This document shows, one piece after another, positions 5,430 to 12,410 of a DNA stretch of 12,533 nt. The notes beneath the pieces were generated by a model. That model was not told the origin of the DNA. It made no database searches and saw only the letters and a program-made list of their open reading frames with translations. This DNA comes from Treponema sp. (GTDB lineage Bacteria > Spirochaetota > Spirochaetia > Treponematales > Breznakiellaceae). Location: positions 1-12,533 of the forward strand of contig JAIRNB010000106.1 of the NCBI GenBank assembly GCA_031258265.1. The letters are read 5' to 3'. The first letter of the stretch is position 1; every line of letters begins with the position of its first letter. Both the position numbers and the translations under genes were made by a program.

Positions 5430-8057
5430 ATGAGAAGGGCGTCGTCTCACCGGACTTTGCAGATTATTTTAGGAGTCTTCACCGTAGTTTTAGGGGGAAT
5501 CGCGTTTGTGGTCCTGCTCCGCCCCGAGGGTCTGGAGCCAGGGCCCCTGCGGATAGATCTGCGGGATTACCCGCTTTACATAAAACGGGGTTTTTACCGG
5601 GAGGATATAAACCGCGATCCTTCTCCGGTTTCCTGGGACGCGGTACTGCCTGGGGGAGAGAAAAAACCCGCTATAGTAGGGGACCTCCTAAAGAACGAAG
5701 TTCGCCGGCCCTTTCTTTCCCCCTGGGGCGGCAAGGAGGAGGAGTTTACCTTTTTTATTTCCTTTCCGGTGGACGCGGCCCGGATGGATTTACTAAGGGG
5801 GGATTCCCTGGTTTTTCCGGGCCTCTTTCTTTCCGGCATCGGTGATAACTGGGAGATCTACCTGAACGGGAGCCTTGCGGCCTCTCAGGTATTTTTAGAC
5901 GGCGAAGGGCGGATTACGGATCACCGGGCATGGCGCGGCGTTGCCCTTCCCCTGAACCGCGAACTGTTCAGGGAAGGGGATAACTACCTGGCTATGCGGA
6001 TCATCGGGTCCCCCTCCTACAATTCCAGCGGTCTTTTTTATGTATCCTCCTACCACATTGACGACTACCGGATTACATCGGCCCAGGCCCGGGATTTGGG
6101 GGCCCTTATCTGTTCCGCCGTGTATGTCTTTGTGGGGCTTTTACATCTTTTGCTTTTCTATATGCGGCGAAAGGTGCCGTACAATCTCTACTACGGCCTT
6201 TTTTCTATCGCGGTGGGTATCTATTTTCTCTGCAGAAATCCTATTATTTACGGATTTATCAGCAATTCTAATACGGCGTTCCGGCTTGAATACATCTCCC
6301 TTTATTGGCTGGCCTTTCTTTTAGGGGCCTTCCTGGAGGAACTTGGCAATAACCGGCTGAATCTTGTGCTAAAGGCCGATGGTATTTTTTGCGCCGCCCT
6401 TTCCCTGGGTTCCTGTGTTTTTTCCATCGAATTTGCCGAGGACGCCCTGCTCCTGTGGCAGATCGCCGGCGTAGCTTTTTTCTTATACTTTGTCGTCCAC
6501 GCGGTAATTATTTCATTTGTCAGGCAGACGCTGGCGGCAAAAAAAGAGACGTTCCGGGATCAGAAAAATTCCGCGTTAAAGGCCGTTGTTCACAGCCTCG
6601 TATATACACCCCTGGGGAATATCGTTGTCATTATTTTTATTTTGGCCGTAACTTCGGCTTATGACACGACAAGCTCCCTTTTGTTCCATACCGGGGCCGT
6701 CTATACCCGGTACAGCTTTTTTATCTTTAACGTCTTTTCCTCCCTGGTGCTGGCCAAACACCTGGCCAGTTCCTATAACCAGGCCAGCGAACTTAACAGG
6801 GTCCTGGAAGCCACCGTGGCGGAGCGGACCAGGGCCCTGGCTGAACAGGTGAAAATAGCGGAATCCGCATCCCGGGCCAAAAGTGAATTTATGGCCACCA
6901 TGAGCCATGAAATTCGCACCCCCCTTAATGCCGTTATCGGCCTGTCGGATATAGAGCTTCGCAAGAAGCTGGACCCCGATACCTTCCAGGCGATCAGAAA
7001 GATCCGCAGTTCCGGTACAACCCTCCTGGGGATCATCAATGACATTCTGGACATTTCTAAAATTGAGGCGGGAAATTTCGAGATTATCCCCGCAGAGTAC
7101 AGTACGGCGGCCCTGCTGAGTGATGCGGCCAGGCTTAATGCGGTGCGTATCGGTGATAAGCCTATTACCTTTGAACTTGATGTGGACGAAGGGCTGCCCA
7201 GAAAATTTTTTGGCGATGAGCTGCGGATAAAACAAATATTGAACAACCTCCTTTCCAACGCCATTAAATACACAAAAAAGGGGAAAGTACAGCTTAAGGC
7301 CTACCAGGATAAGAACAGCGCCCTGGTTTTCCGGGTAAGCGATACGGGAATAGGAATACGAAAAGAAGATATGGGCAGGCTTTTTACCGAGTACAGCCAG
7401 CTTGATACCAAGGCTAACCGGAAAATAGAGGGTACGGGCCTGGGCCTTGCCATTACCCGGATGCTTTTGGACTTGATGGGGGGGGCCATTACGGTGGAAA
7501 GCGAATATGGCAAAGGCTCCATTTTTACCATTCATATTCCCCAGCGTGTGGTTGATCCCGCCCCCCTGGGCGGGGAATCCGTGGAAAAACTCAAGGCCCT
7601 TGAGTATTTTGACAGCGATGAGGAGGAACGAATTGTCCCCGCCTCCATAGACGGCGGTGTCCGGGTCTTGGTGGTGGATGACGTGGATATTAACCTGGAA
7701 GTAGCCAAGGGACTCATGGAACCCTACGGCCTTATTGTGGACACGGTCCTGAGCGGCAAAGAGGCGATAGAAAAAATAAGAAACGGGGAACCCCGTTATG
7801 ACATGATCCTTATGGACCACATGATGCCGGAAATAGACGGCATAGAGGCGGTGCGGATCATCCGCAAGGAAATTGATTCAGAGTATGCCCGGAATATTCC
7901 CATCGTTGCCCTTACCGCCAACGCCCTGGCGGGGAACGCGGAAATGTTCATGGAGAAAGGTTTCAACGGTTTCCTCTCCAAGCCCATCGAAATTAAACCC
8001 CTGGATGAGACGCTTAAAAAACTGGCGGGAAAACCGGGGATTCTTGATCCGGCTTAA
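5430..8057 (+). CDS. Hybrid sensor histidine kinase with extracytoplasmic sensor, 7TM region and receiver
   Basis: With ATG 5430 the protein has 875 residues. A single N-terminal membrane anchor (about residues 10-31) is followed by an external domain to about residue 220 that contains GDNWEIYLNGSLAAS, the jelly-roll signature of 7TMR-DISM extracellular domains, which often bind carbohydrates. Several hydrophobic helices (about 223-445) form the 7TM block. A coiled coil (about 450-487) leads to the HisKA domain with phospho-acceptor His493 in MSHEIRTPLN. The ATPase domain has Asn610 (N box), DTGIGI at 638 and GTGLGL at 668. A C-terminal receiver has the phospho-acceptor Asp796 in LMDHMMPE and a C-terminal SKP lysine. 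No HPt domain or output domain is present and no response regulator is adjacent, so the partner is unknown. A TTG at 5418 in frame is an alternative start adding four residues; no start has a good Shine-Dalgarno. The ligand is not deducible. Confidence 0.92.
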   Translation: MRRASSHRTLQIILGVFTVVLGGIAFVVLLRPEGLEPGPLRIDLRDYPLYIKRGFYREDINRDPSPVSWDAVLPGGEKKPAIVGDLLKNEVRRPFLSPWGGKEEEFTFFISFPVDAARMDLLRGDSLVFPGLFLSGIGDNWEIYLNGSLAASQVFLDGEGRITDHRAWRGVALPLNRELFREGDNYLAMRIIGSPSYNSSGLFYVSSYHIDDYRITSAQARDLGALICSAVYVFVGLLHLLLFYMRRKVPYNLYYGLFSIAVGIYFLCRNPIIYGFISNSNTAFRLEYISLYWLAFLLGAFLEELGNNRLNLVLKADGIFCAALSLGSCVFSIEFAEDALLLWQIAGVAFFLYFVVHAVIISFVRQTLAAKKETFRDQKNSALKAVVHSLVYTPLGNIVVIIFILAVTSAYDTTSSLLFHTGAVYTRYSFFIFNVFSSLVLAKHLASSYNQASELNRVLEATVAERTRALAEQVKIAESASRAKSEFMATMSHEIRTPLNAVIGLSDIELRKKLDPDTFQAIRKIRSSGTTLLGIINDILDISKIEAGNFEIIPAEYSTAALLSDAARLNAVRIGDKPITFELDVDEGLPRKFFGDELRIKQILNNLLSNAIKYTKKGKVQLKAYQDKNSALVFRVSDTGIGIRKEDMGRLFTEYSQLDTKANRKIEGTGLGLAITRMLLDLMGGAITVESEYGKGSIFTIHIPQRVVDPAPLGGESVEKLKALEYFDSDEEERIVPASIDGGVRVLVVDDVDINLEVAKGLMEPYGLIVDTVLSGKEAIEKIRNGEPRYDMILMDHMMPEIDGIEAVRIIRKEIDSEYARNIPIVALTANALAGNAEMFMEKGFNGFLSKPIEIKPLDETLKKLAGKPGILDPA

Positions 8058-8069
8058 ACGCTGCGGCGC

Positions 8070-8099
8070 TTGACTGTCTTTCCCTTAAAATGCCATACT
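8070..8099 (+). promoter_or_regulatory. Promoter of the riboswitch-metE transcript
   Basis: TTGACT (8070-8075, five of six) is followed after 18 bases by CATACT (8094-8099, four of six), which is preceded by TGC, an extended -10. Transcription would begin near 8105-8107, just where the first strand of riboswitch helix P1 starts. This agreement supports both calls. The promoter begins 12 bases after the kinase stop codon, so metE is transcribed independently of the kinase gene. Confidence 0.7.
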
Positions 8100-8104
8100 A
8101 AGAA

Positions 8105-8290
8105 TGTATATTTCAAAGGAAGTGAGGCCGGACCTTCAATGGTCCGGAGAATCCTCCGCTATCCCGTAACTGTGACCGGGGATAATTCCGTCATAACAGC
8201 CACTGGCCGGACATGGCCGGGAAGGCTGACGGAATGGGGTTGGCCGCTAAAGGGGCCGCCTACCCGCAAGCCAGGAGACTTTGGTATACA
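8105..8290 (+). ncRNA. Cobalamin riboswitch upstream of metE
   Basis: The conserved core is recognisable: GGAGAATCC (8146-8154), CCCGTAACTGTGA (8163-8175), the pair AGCCACTG (8198-8205) and GGGAAGGCT (8219-8227), and AAGCCAGGAGAC (8268-8279). These correspond to the B12-box consensus blocks (AAUCC, CCCGCxACUGUGA, GCCACUG, GGGAAGGC, AxGUCAGGAxAC). Helix P1 closes the domain: TGTATA (8105-8110) with TATACA (8285-8290), and CAAAG (8114-8118) with CTTTG (8279-8283). Other helices are CCGGACC/GGTCCGG (8128-8134/8141-8147) and ATTCCGTC/GACGGAAT (8185-8192/8228-8235). Binding of a cobalamin cofactor would be expected to lower metE expression. I cannot tell from sequence whether it prefers adenosyl- or methyl/aquo-cobalamin, and I could not find a clean AxxAGGGAA block between P2 and P3. 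Confidence 0.9.
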
Positions 8291-8308
8291 GGAGATTTCT
8301 CCGTTTTT
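8291..8308 (+). terminator. Short terminator-like hairpin directly after riboswitch P1
   Basis: GGAGA (8291-8295) and TCTCC (8298-8302) form a small hairpin that is followed by GTTTTT. The stem is very short, with two bases between the arms (or four if the last pair opens), so it would be a weak terminator. Its position directly behind the aptamer makes it one candidate expression platform. A T7 run at 8396-8402 and the hairpin at 8420-8450 are other candidates in the same leader. Confidence 0.25.
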
Positions 8309-8418
8309 CCCGCGGCTTCGTGGATTGGGCCGGGGAAACTTGATGTCCACTAATTTAGTTAGACCGGGGATTCATGCCCCAAAGCGGCGGCGTTCTTTTT
8401 TTGTGGTAAGAACAGCGC

Positions 8419-8456
8419 CCTGTCCGCAATGTAACCGGTTTTGTGGACAGACACTA
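8419..8456 (-). repeat. Hairpin element in the metE leader, copy 2 of the GWGTCTGTCC family
   Basis: CTGTCCGCAA (8420-8429) pairs with TTGTGGACAG (8441-8450), with one G-T pair and an 11-base loop. Read on the minus strand it begins TAGTGTCTGTCC. It matches plus-strand 12262-12299 at 33 of 38 positions by eye. The hairpin ends 13 bases before the metE ribosome-binding site and lies inside the 5' leader, downstream of the riboswitch. Confidence 0.75.
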
Positions 8457-8463
8457 ACAATGC

Positions 8464-8468
8464 AGGAG
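8464..8468 (+). promoter_or_regulatory. metE ribosome-binding site
   Basis: AGGAG is followed by six T bases and then ATG 8475. It decides the metE start: the frame stays open upstream through the riboswitch to 8070, but that stretch is non-coding leader. Confidence 0.85.
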
Positions 8469-8474
8469 TTTTTT

Positions 8475-10745
8475 ATGGCCGTAAAAACATTGATCACCGG
8501 ATTCCCCCGGATAGGAGAACAGCGGGAACTTAAAAAGGTTCTGGAAGATTACTGGGCCGGCAATATTTCCTTTGATGAAGTGGAAAATACCGCCCGGACG
8601 CTGCGGAAAAAGCATTGGCGCTTACAAAAGGACGCGGGTATTGATTTTATCAGTTCCAATGACTTCAGCCTTTATGACAATATGCTTGACACCATAGTAA
8701 TGCTCAACGCTGTCCCGGAACGGTTTGCCGGAATAGGGGATAAAAACGAACGGTACTTTGCCATGGTCCGGGGAAATGAAAAGGCCGCCGCCATGGAAAT
8801 GACCAAATGGTTTAATACCAACTATCATTTTATTGTACCCGAATTGAGCGATGACCTGATTTTCCGGCTTGACTCATCGAAGCTCCTCTGTGAATACCGG
8901 GAGGCAAAAGAGGCGGGGCTGACAACAAAAATTAACATCATAGGCCCTTTAACATTTTTGGAACTTTCAAAAACCAGGGACGGCGGTGATTCCTTTAAAT
9001 ATCTTCACAGGATAATGCCGGTTTACAGGGAACTGCTGGAGGAAATAGCAAAGCCGGGGGAATCCGTGTACCTGCAATTTGACGAACCCGCCCTTGTTAG
9101 GAATCCTTCCGGGGAGATCCTTTCGCTGCTGCGCCCGGTATACAGCGAACTGGCCGGGCTAAGCGATCATATTAACATTATCGTAACAAGCTATTTTGAA
9201 CATTCCGTTGAGGCTACAAAGATCCTCGCTGGTACTCCTATCTGGGGTATCGGCCTTGATTTTGTGCATGGCCGCCGTAATCTTGAAGGTTTGGAAGCCG
9301 CCGCCGCCAAGACCCTTATCGCCGGCGTGGTGGACGGACGGAATATTTGGCGCAATGATATTTCAGCAAGCCTGGATCTGCTTAACCGCATACAAAAGGT
9401 AATCCCCCAGGACCGGATCGTTGTTTCCACAAGCTGTTCCCTCCTGCACAGCCCCTACTCGATAAAAAATGAAGGCCAGGGGGATGTCAAAAAATACCTG
9501 GCCTTTGCCTACGAGAAAGTAGAAGAAGTTTCCCTTCTGGCGCGGCTTTTTTCTTCCGGCCCCCTTTCCGCTGCCGAAGAATCCCTTATCGGGGAAAATA
9601 AAAAGAACCTGCTGCCCGGTTCCGGCCCGAATCGGGCAAAAGACAATACGGCCAGGCCGGCGGAACCCGGCGGAAAAGCGCGGGAGGGAAGCTATGCGGA
9701 ACGGAGGGCCATCCAGGAGAAGCGCCTGAATTTGCCGGTACTGCCAACCACCACTATCGGGAGCTTTCCGCAGACTTCCGAATTACGGAAAGCGCGGAAC
9801 GATTATAAAAAGGGCCTCCTGCCGGATGCCGCTTATGAAGCGGTGATAAAAAAATACATTGATGACTGCGTTGTGTTTCAGGAAGAAATTGGGCTTGACG
9901 TTCTGGTTCACGGTGAACCGGAACGGAATGACATGGTGGAATATTTTGGTGAACTTCTCGATGGATTCCACTTTACCAAAAACGGCTGGGTCCAAAGCTA
10001 TGGGTCCCGCTGCGTAAAACCGCCGGTTATTTTTGGTGACATCAGCCGCCCGGAACCAATGACGGTAAAATGGATAAGCTACGCCCAGGGCAAAACAAAA
10101 AAACCCATGAAAGGTATGTTGACCGGCCCGGTGACCATTCTTAACTGGTCCTTTGTCAGGAACGATATACCCCGGTCCGTGGTGGCAAAGCAGATTGCCC
10201 TCGCCCTTAGCGATGAGATCGCCGATCTGCAAAAGGCCGGTATTAAAATCATCCAGGTTGACGAAGCGGCCTTCCGGGAGGGCTACCCCCTTCGGAAGGA
10301 AAACACCGGCGGCTATGAACAGTGGGCCCTTGAGGCCTTCCGGCTTGCGGTAAGTTCCGCGGACAAGGCGACCCAAATACATACCCACATGTGTTACAGC
10401 GAATTTAGCGGTATCATAAAAACCATAGAGGCAATGGACGCCGATGTGCTTACCATCGAGACCGCCCGCAGCGGCAACAAACTTTTGGGCGTTTTCCGGG
10501 AAGCCGCCTATCAGAACGAAATAGGCCCCGGCGTATACGACATTCATTCCCCCCGGATACCACCGGCGGCGGAATTCCGGGAACAAATCATGGCCCGGCT
10601 TGAAGTCCTCGATAAACAGAAGATGTGGGTCAACCCCGACTGCGGCCTAAAAACAAGGCGATGGGAAGAGGTAAGGCCCGCGTTAAAAAACATGGTAGAA
10701 GCGGCGCTGGCGGTCCGTGGGGAAATCTCAGGGGCCATATCTTGA
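8475..10745 (+). CDS. metE: Cobalamin-independent methionine synthase
   Basis: The 756-residue enzyme transfers a methyl group from methyltetrahydropteroyl-triglutamate to homocysteine, the last step of methionine synthesis, without B12. Length and register agree closely with E. coli MetE (753 residues). The zinc ligands are His638 and Cys640 (in HTHMCYSEF), Glu662 (in LTIETARS) and Cys723 (in WVNPDCGLKTR), each three less than the E. coli His641, Cys643, Glu665 and Cys726. The N-terminal half starts VKTLITGFPRIGEQRELKK, as in the family, and the C-terminal half begins around LPVLPTTTIGSFPQT, the usual domain junction. No break or frameshift is visible. The start is set by AGGAG at 8464-8468. 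Expression should be controlled by the upstream cobalamin riboswitch, the classic logic for an organism that also has, or can import for, a B12-dependent enzyme. Confidence 0.97.
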   Translation: MAVKTLITGFPRIGEQRELKKVLEDYWAGNISFDEVENTARTLRKKHWRLQKDAGIDFISSNDFSLYDNMLDTIVMLNAVPERFAGIGDKNERYFAMVRGNEKAAAMEMTKWFNTNYHFIVPELSDDLIFRLDSSKLLCEYREAKEAGLTTKINIIGPLTFLELSKTRDGGDSFKYLHRIMPVYRELLEEIAKPGESVYLQFDEPALVRNPSGEILSLLRPVYSELAGLSDHINIIVTSYFEHSVEATKILAGTPIWGIGLDFVHGRRNLEGLEAAAAKTLIAGVVDGRNIWRNDISASLDLLNRIQKVIPQDRIVVSTSCSLLHSPYSIKNEGQGDVKKYLAFAYEKVEEVSLLARLFSSGPLSAAEESLIGENKKNLLPGSGPNRAKDNTARPAEPGGKAREGSYAERRAIQEKRLNLPVLPTTTIGSFPQTSELRKARNDYKKGLLPDAAYEAVIKKYIDDCVVFQEEIGLDVLVHGEPERNDMVEYFGELLDGFHFTKNGWVQSYGSRCVKPPVIFGDISRPEPMTVKWISYAQGKTKKPMKGMLTGPVTILNWSFVRNDIPRSVVAKQIALALSDEIADLQKAGIKIIQVDEAAFREGYPLRKENTGGYEQWALEAFRLAVSSADKATQIHTHMCYSEFSGIIKTIEAMDADVLTIETARSGNKLLGVFREAAYQNEIGPGVYDIHSPRIPPAAEFREQIMARLEVLDKQKMWVNPDCGLKTRRWEEVRPALKNMVEAALAVRGEISGAIS

Positions 10746-10792
10746 ATCCGTATTTGCCCCGGGGAGGCTCATTCGGGAGTCCGGTTTAACAC

Positions 10793-10844
10793 CCCGCCGT
10801 AAGCACAGCTTACGCGCTTTGCTCCGTGGAGGCTCAGCGGCGGG
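10793..10844. repeat. Branched inverted repeat between convergent metE and paaK copy 2
   Basis: Outer arms CCCGCCG (10793-10799) and CGGCGGG (10838-10844) enclose the hairpin CGTAAGC (10798-10804) / GCTTACG (10808-10814) with an ACA loop; the two helices overlap by two bases, so they compete slightly. No T-run follows on either strand. It may end transcription from both sides with help from other factors, or be an extragenic repeat. Confidence 0.5.
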
Positions 10845-10859
10845 CTGCCAGAAATAAAA

Positions 10860-12173
10860 CTACAGGTCCCGGGAACGGCTGTCGATAACCCGCTTGGCCT
10901 TGCCCTCCGATACGGGAAGACTCCCCCCCTCGTGAAGTTCCACCCTGGGGTTGATCGTTATTGAAGCCTGGATGGTCGAGCGAATCTTGTCCCGCAGGGC
11001 GTTGAGGGGCCGGGTGTCGTCCATGAAGATACTCGGTCCCACCTCCACTTTGACGGTAAGCCGGTCCAGGGCCCCTTCTTTTTCCACCACGATAAGGTAG
11101 TTATTCCCCACCTCCTTCATGGACATGACCACTTCTTCGATTTGGCTGGGGAAGACGTTCACCCCATTGATGATAAGCATGTCATCAGTACGGCCGGTGA
11201 TCCGGTGGAGCCGGCGGTGGGTACGGCCGCAGGGACAGCCGCCGGTGTAGAAACTCGACAGATCCCGGGTACGGTAACGGAGGATCGGTGTGGCTTCCCG
11301 GCAGAGGCAGGTAAGGACCAGTTCCCCGGTTTCGCCGTCCCTTACCGGTTCCAGGGTGTCGGGATCGATGATCTCCCCAATGTAGCGGTCCTCCCAGAGG
11401 TGGAGGCCCTTCTTCGCCTGGCACTCAAAAGCCACCCCGGGGCCGTTCATCTCCGACAGCCCATAGGAATTGTACACGTCAATTTTCAGCAGCTCCTCGA
11501 TCCGCCGGCGGGTATCCTCCGAGTAAGGTTCGGCCCCGGCAAAGGCTTTGCGGAGTCTAATGCTCTCCCGGCCGACCCCCTCCTCCCGCATCCTGGCCTC
11601 CACATGCAGCAAAAAACTGGGGGTAGCGTGAACCACGGTGGTGCCAAAGTCCTGCATCAGCCTGAACTGCCGGGTGGTATTGCCGGAGCCGGAGGGGATC
11701 ACCAGCATCCCCACTTCCTCCCCCCCGGCGTGGAAACCCAGGCCCCCGGTAAAAAGGCCGTAGCTTATCATATTCTGGAATACATCGGTATTGTTACAAC
11801 CGGTCCCGTAGATACAGCGAGCCACATTATCAGTCCAGCGTTTTATGTCGTCCCGGTTAAAGTAAATAGTGGTGGGGACGCCTGTTGTACCGCTGGAAGC
11901 ATGGAGCCTTACCACTTCCTCCCTGGGGACGCTCAAAAAACCGTAGGGAAAACCCTCCCGGAGGTCCTGTTTGGTGGTATAGGGAATACGCCGCAGGTCC
12001 TCCAGGCTTTTTATATCGCCGGGGCTGTTGATCCCCGCCTTGCCCAGCCGTTCCCGGTAAAAACCGGTCCGCAGGGCCCAGCCGACGGCCTCTCGCAGCC
12101 TGGCAAGCTGCAGGGCTTCAAGTCCGGGACGGGGCATTGTTTCCATCTCCGAATTCCAATATTGATAATCCAT
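10860..12173 (-). CDS. paaK: Phenylacetate-CoA ligase family protein (PaaK-type), copy 2
   Basis: The 437-residue product is a paralogue of the ligase at 4027-5328 with the same order of motifs. The P-loop is SSGTTGVP (residues 93-100), with Val where copy 1 has Lys. GLFTGGLGFHAGGEE, ATPSFLLHVEA, NSYGLSEMNGPGVAFE, CPCGRT and GRTDDMLIINGVNVFPSQIE follow, and Lys425 in GKAKRVID is the expected adenylation lysine. I chose ATG 12173 because it aligns with the start of copy 1 and has GGAG (12186-12183) nine bases upstream; the frame stays open further upstream to a TTG at 12248, which would add an unconserved tail. It stands alone, convergent with metE and without an ACT gene next to it. The two copies probably act on different aryl or acyl acids, or under different conditions; the substrate is not deducible. 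Confidence 0.9.
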   Translation of the reverse strand: MDYQYWNSEMETMPRPGLEALQLARLREAVGWALRTGFYRERLGKAGINSPGDIKSLEDLRRIPYTTKQDLREGFPYGFLSVPREEVVRLHASSGTTGVPTTIYFNRDDIKRWTDNVARCIYGTGCNNTDVFQNMISYGLFTGGLGFHAGGEEVGMLVIPSGSGNTTRQFRLMQDFGTTVVHATPSFLLHVEARMREEGVGRESIRLRKAFAGAEPYSEDTRRRIEELLKIDVYNSYGLSEMNGPGVAFECQAKKGLHLWEDRYIGEIIDPDTLEPVRDGETGELVLTCLCREATPILRYRTRDLSSFYTGGCPCGRTHRRLHRITGRTDDMLIINGVNVFPSQIEEVVMSMKEVGNNYLIVVEKEGALDRLTVKVEVGPSIFMDDTRPLNALRDKIRSTIQASITINPRVELHEGGSLPVSEGKAKRVIDSRSRDL

Positions 12174-12261
12174 GCCGGTTTTCTCCGTAACATCATGGAT
12201 ACAGGAAGCGGCGTTCTTTGTAAAGGAGAAGCGGCACAGTAACAGCAATTCTCAGTTTAAT

Positions 12262-12410
12262 TAGTGTCTGTCCACAAAGTCGGTTACTTTGTGGACAGAA
12301 CTTGCATTTGCTCCCGTTTTGTACCAAAACGGTACGCAAAGTGCATTTTTTAAGGAAGTCGCGGCATATATGCCGGATCCATAATGTGTCTACATTATGG
12401 ACAGACTCTA
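12262..12410. mobile_element. MITE-like unit with hairpin ends (copies 3 and 4 of the GWGTCTGTCC family)
   Basis: The unit begins TAGTGTCTGTCCA and ends with the inverted form TGGACAGACTCTA, 12 of 13 positions complementary, each end carrying a TA dinucleotide. Inside are a perfect 14-base-arm hairpin (12267-12280/12286-12299), a hairpin with a T-run (12303-12351), a perfect 14-base palindrome CGGCATATATGCCG (12362-12375) and a 10-base-arm hairpin (12378-12387/12392-12401). There is no coding capacity. Short non-coding length, terminal inverted repeats and flanking TA resemble a miniature element moved by an IS630/Tc1-mariner-type transposase. That family link is inference; no transposase is in the window. 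It lies 89 bases upstream of the paaK copy 2 start. Confidence 0.5.
12303..12351 (+). terminator. Hairpin with T-run inside the MITE-like unit
   Basis: TGCA-TTTGC (12303-12311) pairs with GCAAA-G-TGCA near 12336-12345, and CCGTTTT/AAAACGG form the upper stem around GTACC, followed by TTTTTT (12346-12351). It has the form of an intrinsic terminator for plus-strand transcription. No plus-strand gene lies close upstream, so its job may be to insulate the element or to stop read-through from metE. Confidence 0.4.

Noticed and set aside
6576..7820. A 414-codon minus-strand frame opposite the kinase
   Set aside because: It is antisense to well-conserved kinase motifs, has no recognisable domain and is explained by the codon bias of the opposite strand.
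8070..8474. An open frame continuous with metE that would add about 135 residues to its N-terminus
   Set aside because: It begins with TTG inside the -35 box, runs through the promoter and riboswitch, and lacks similarity to MetE; AGGAG before ATG 8475 and the zinc-ligand numbering against E. coli fix the real start.
11142..12242. A 366-codon plus-strand frame opposite paaK copy 2
   Set aside because: It mirrors the conserved ligase, is rich in Gly/Pro/Ala of no known fold and has no ribosome-binding site.
12174..12248. N-terminal extension of paaK copy 2 starting at TTG 12248
   Set aside because: The added residues have no counterpart in copy 1, and ATG 12173 has a Shine-Dalgarno and aligns with the family start.
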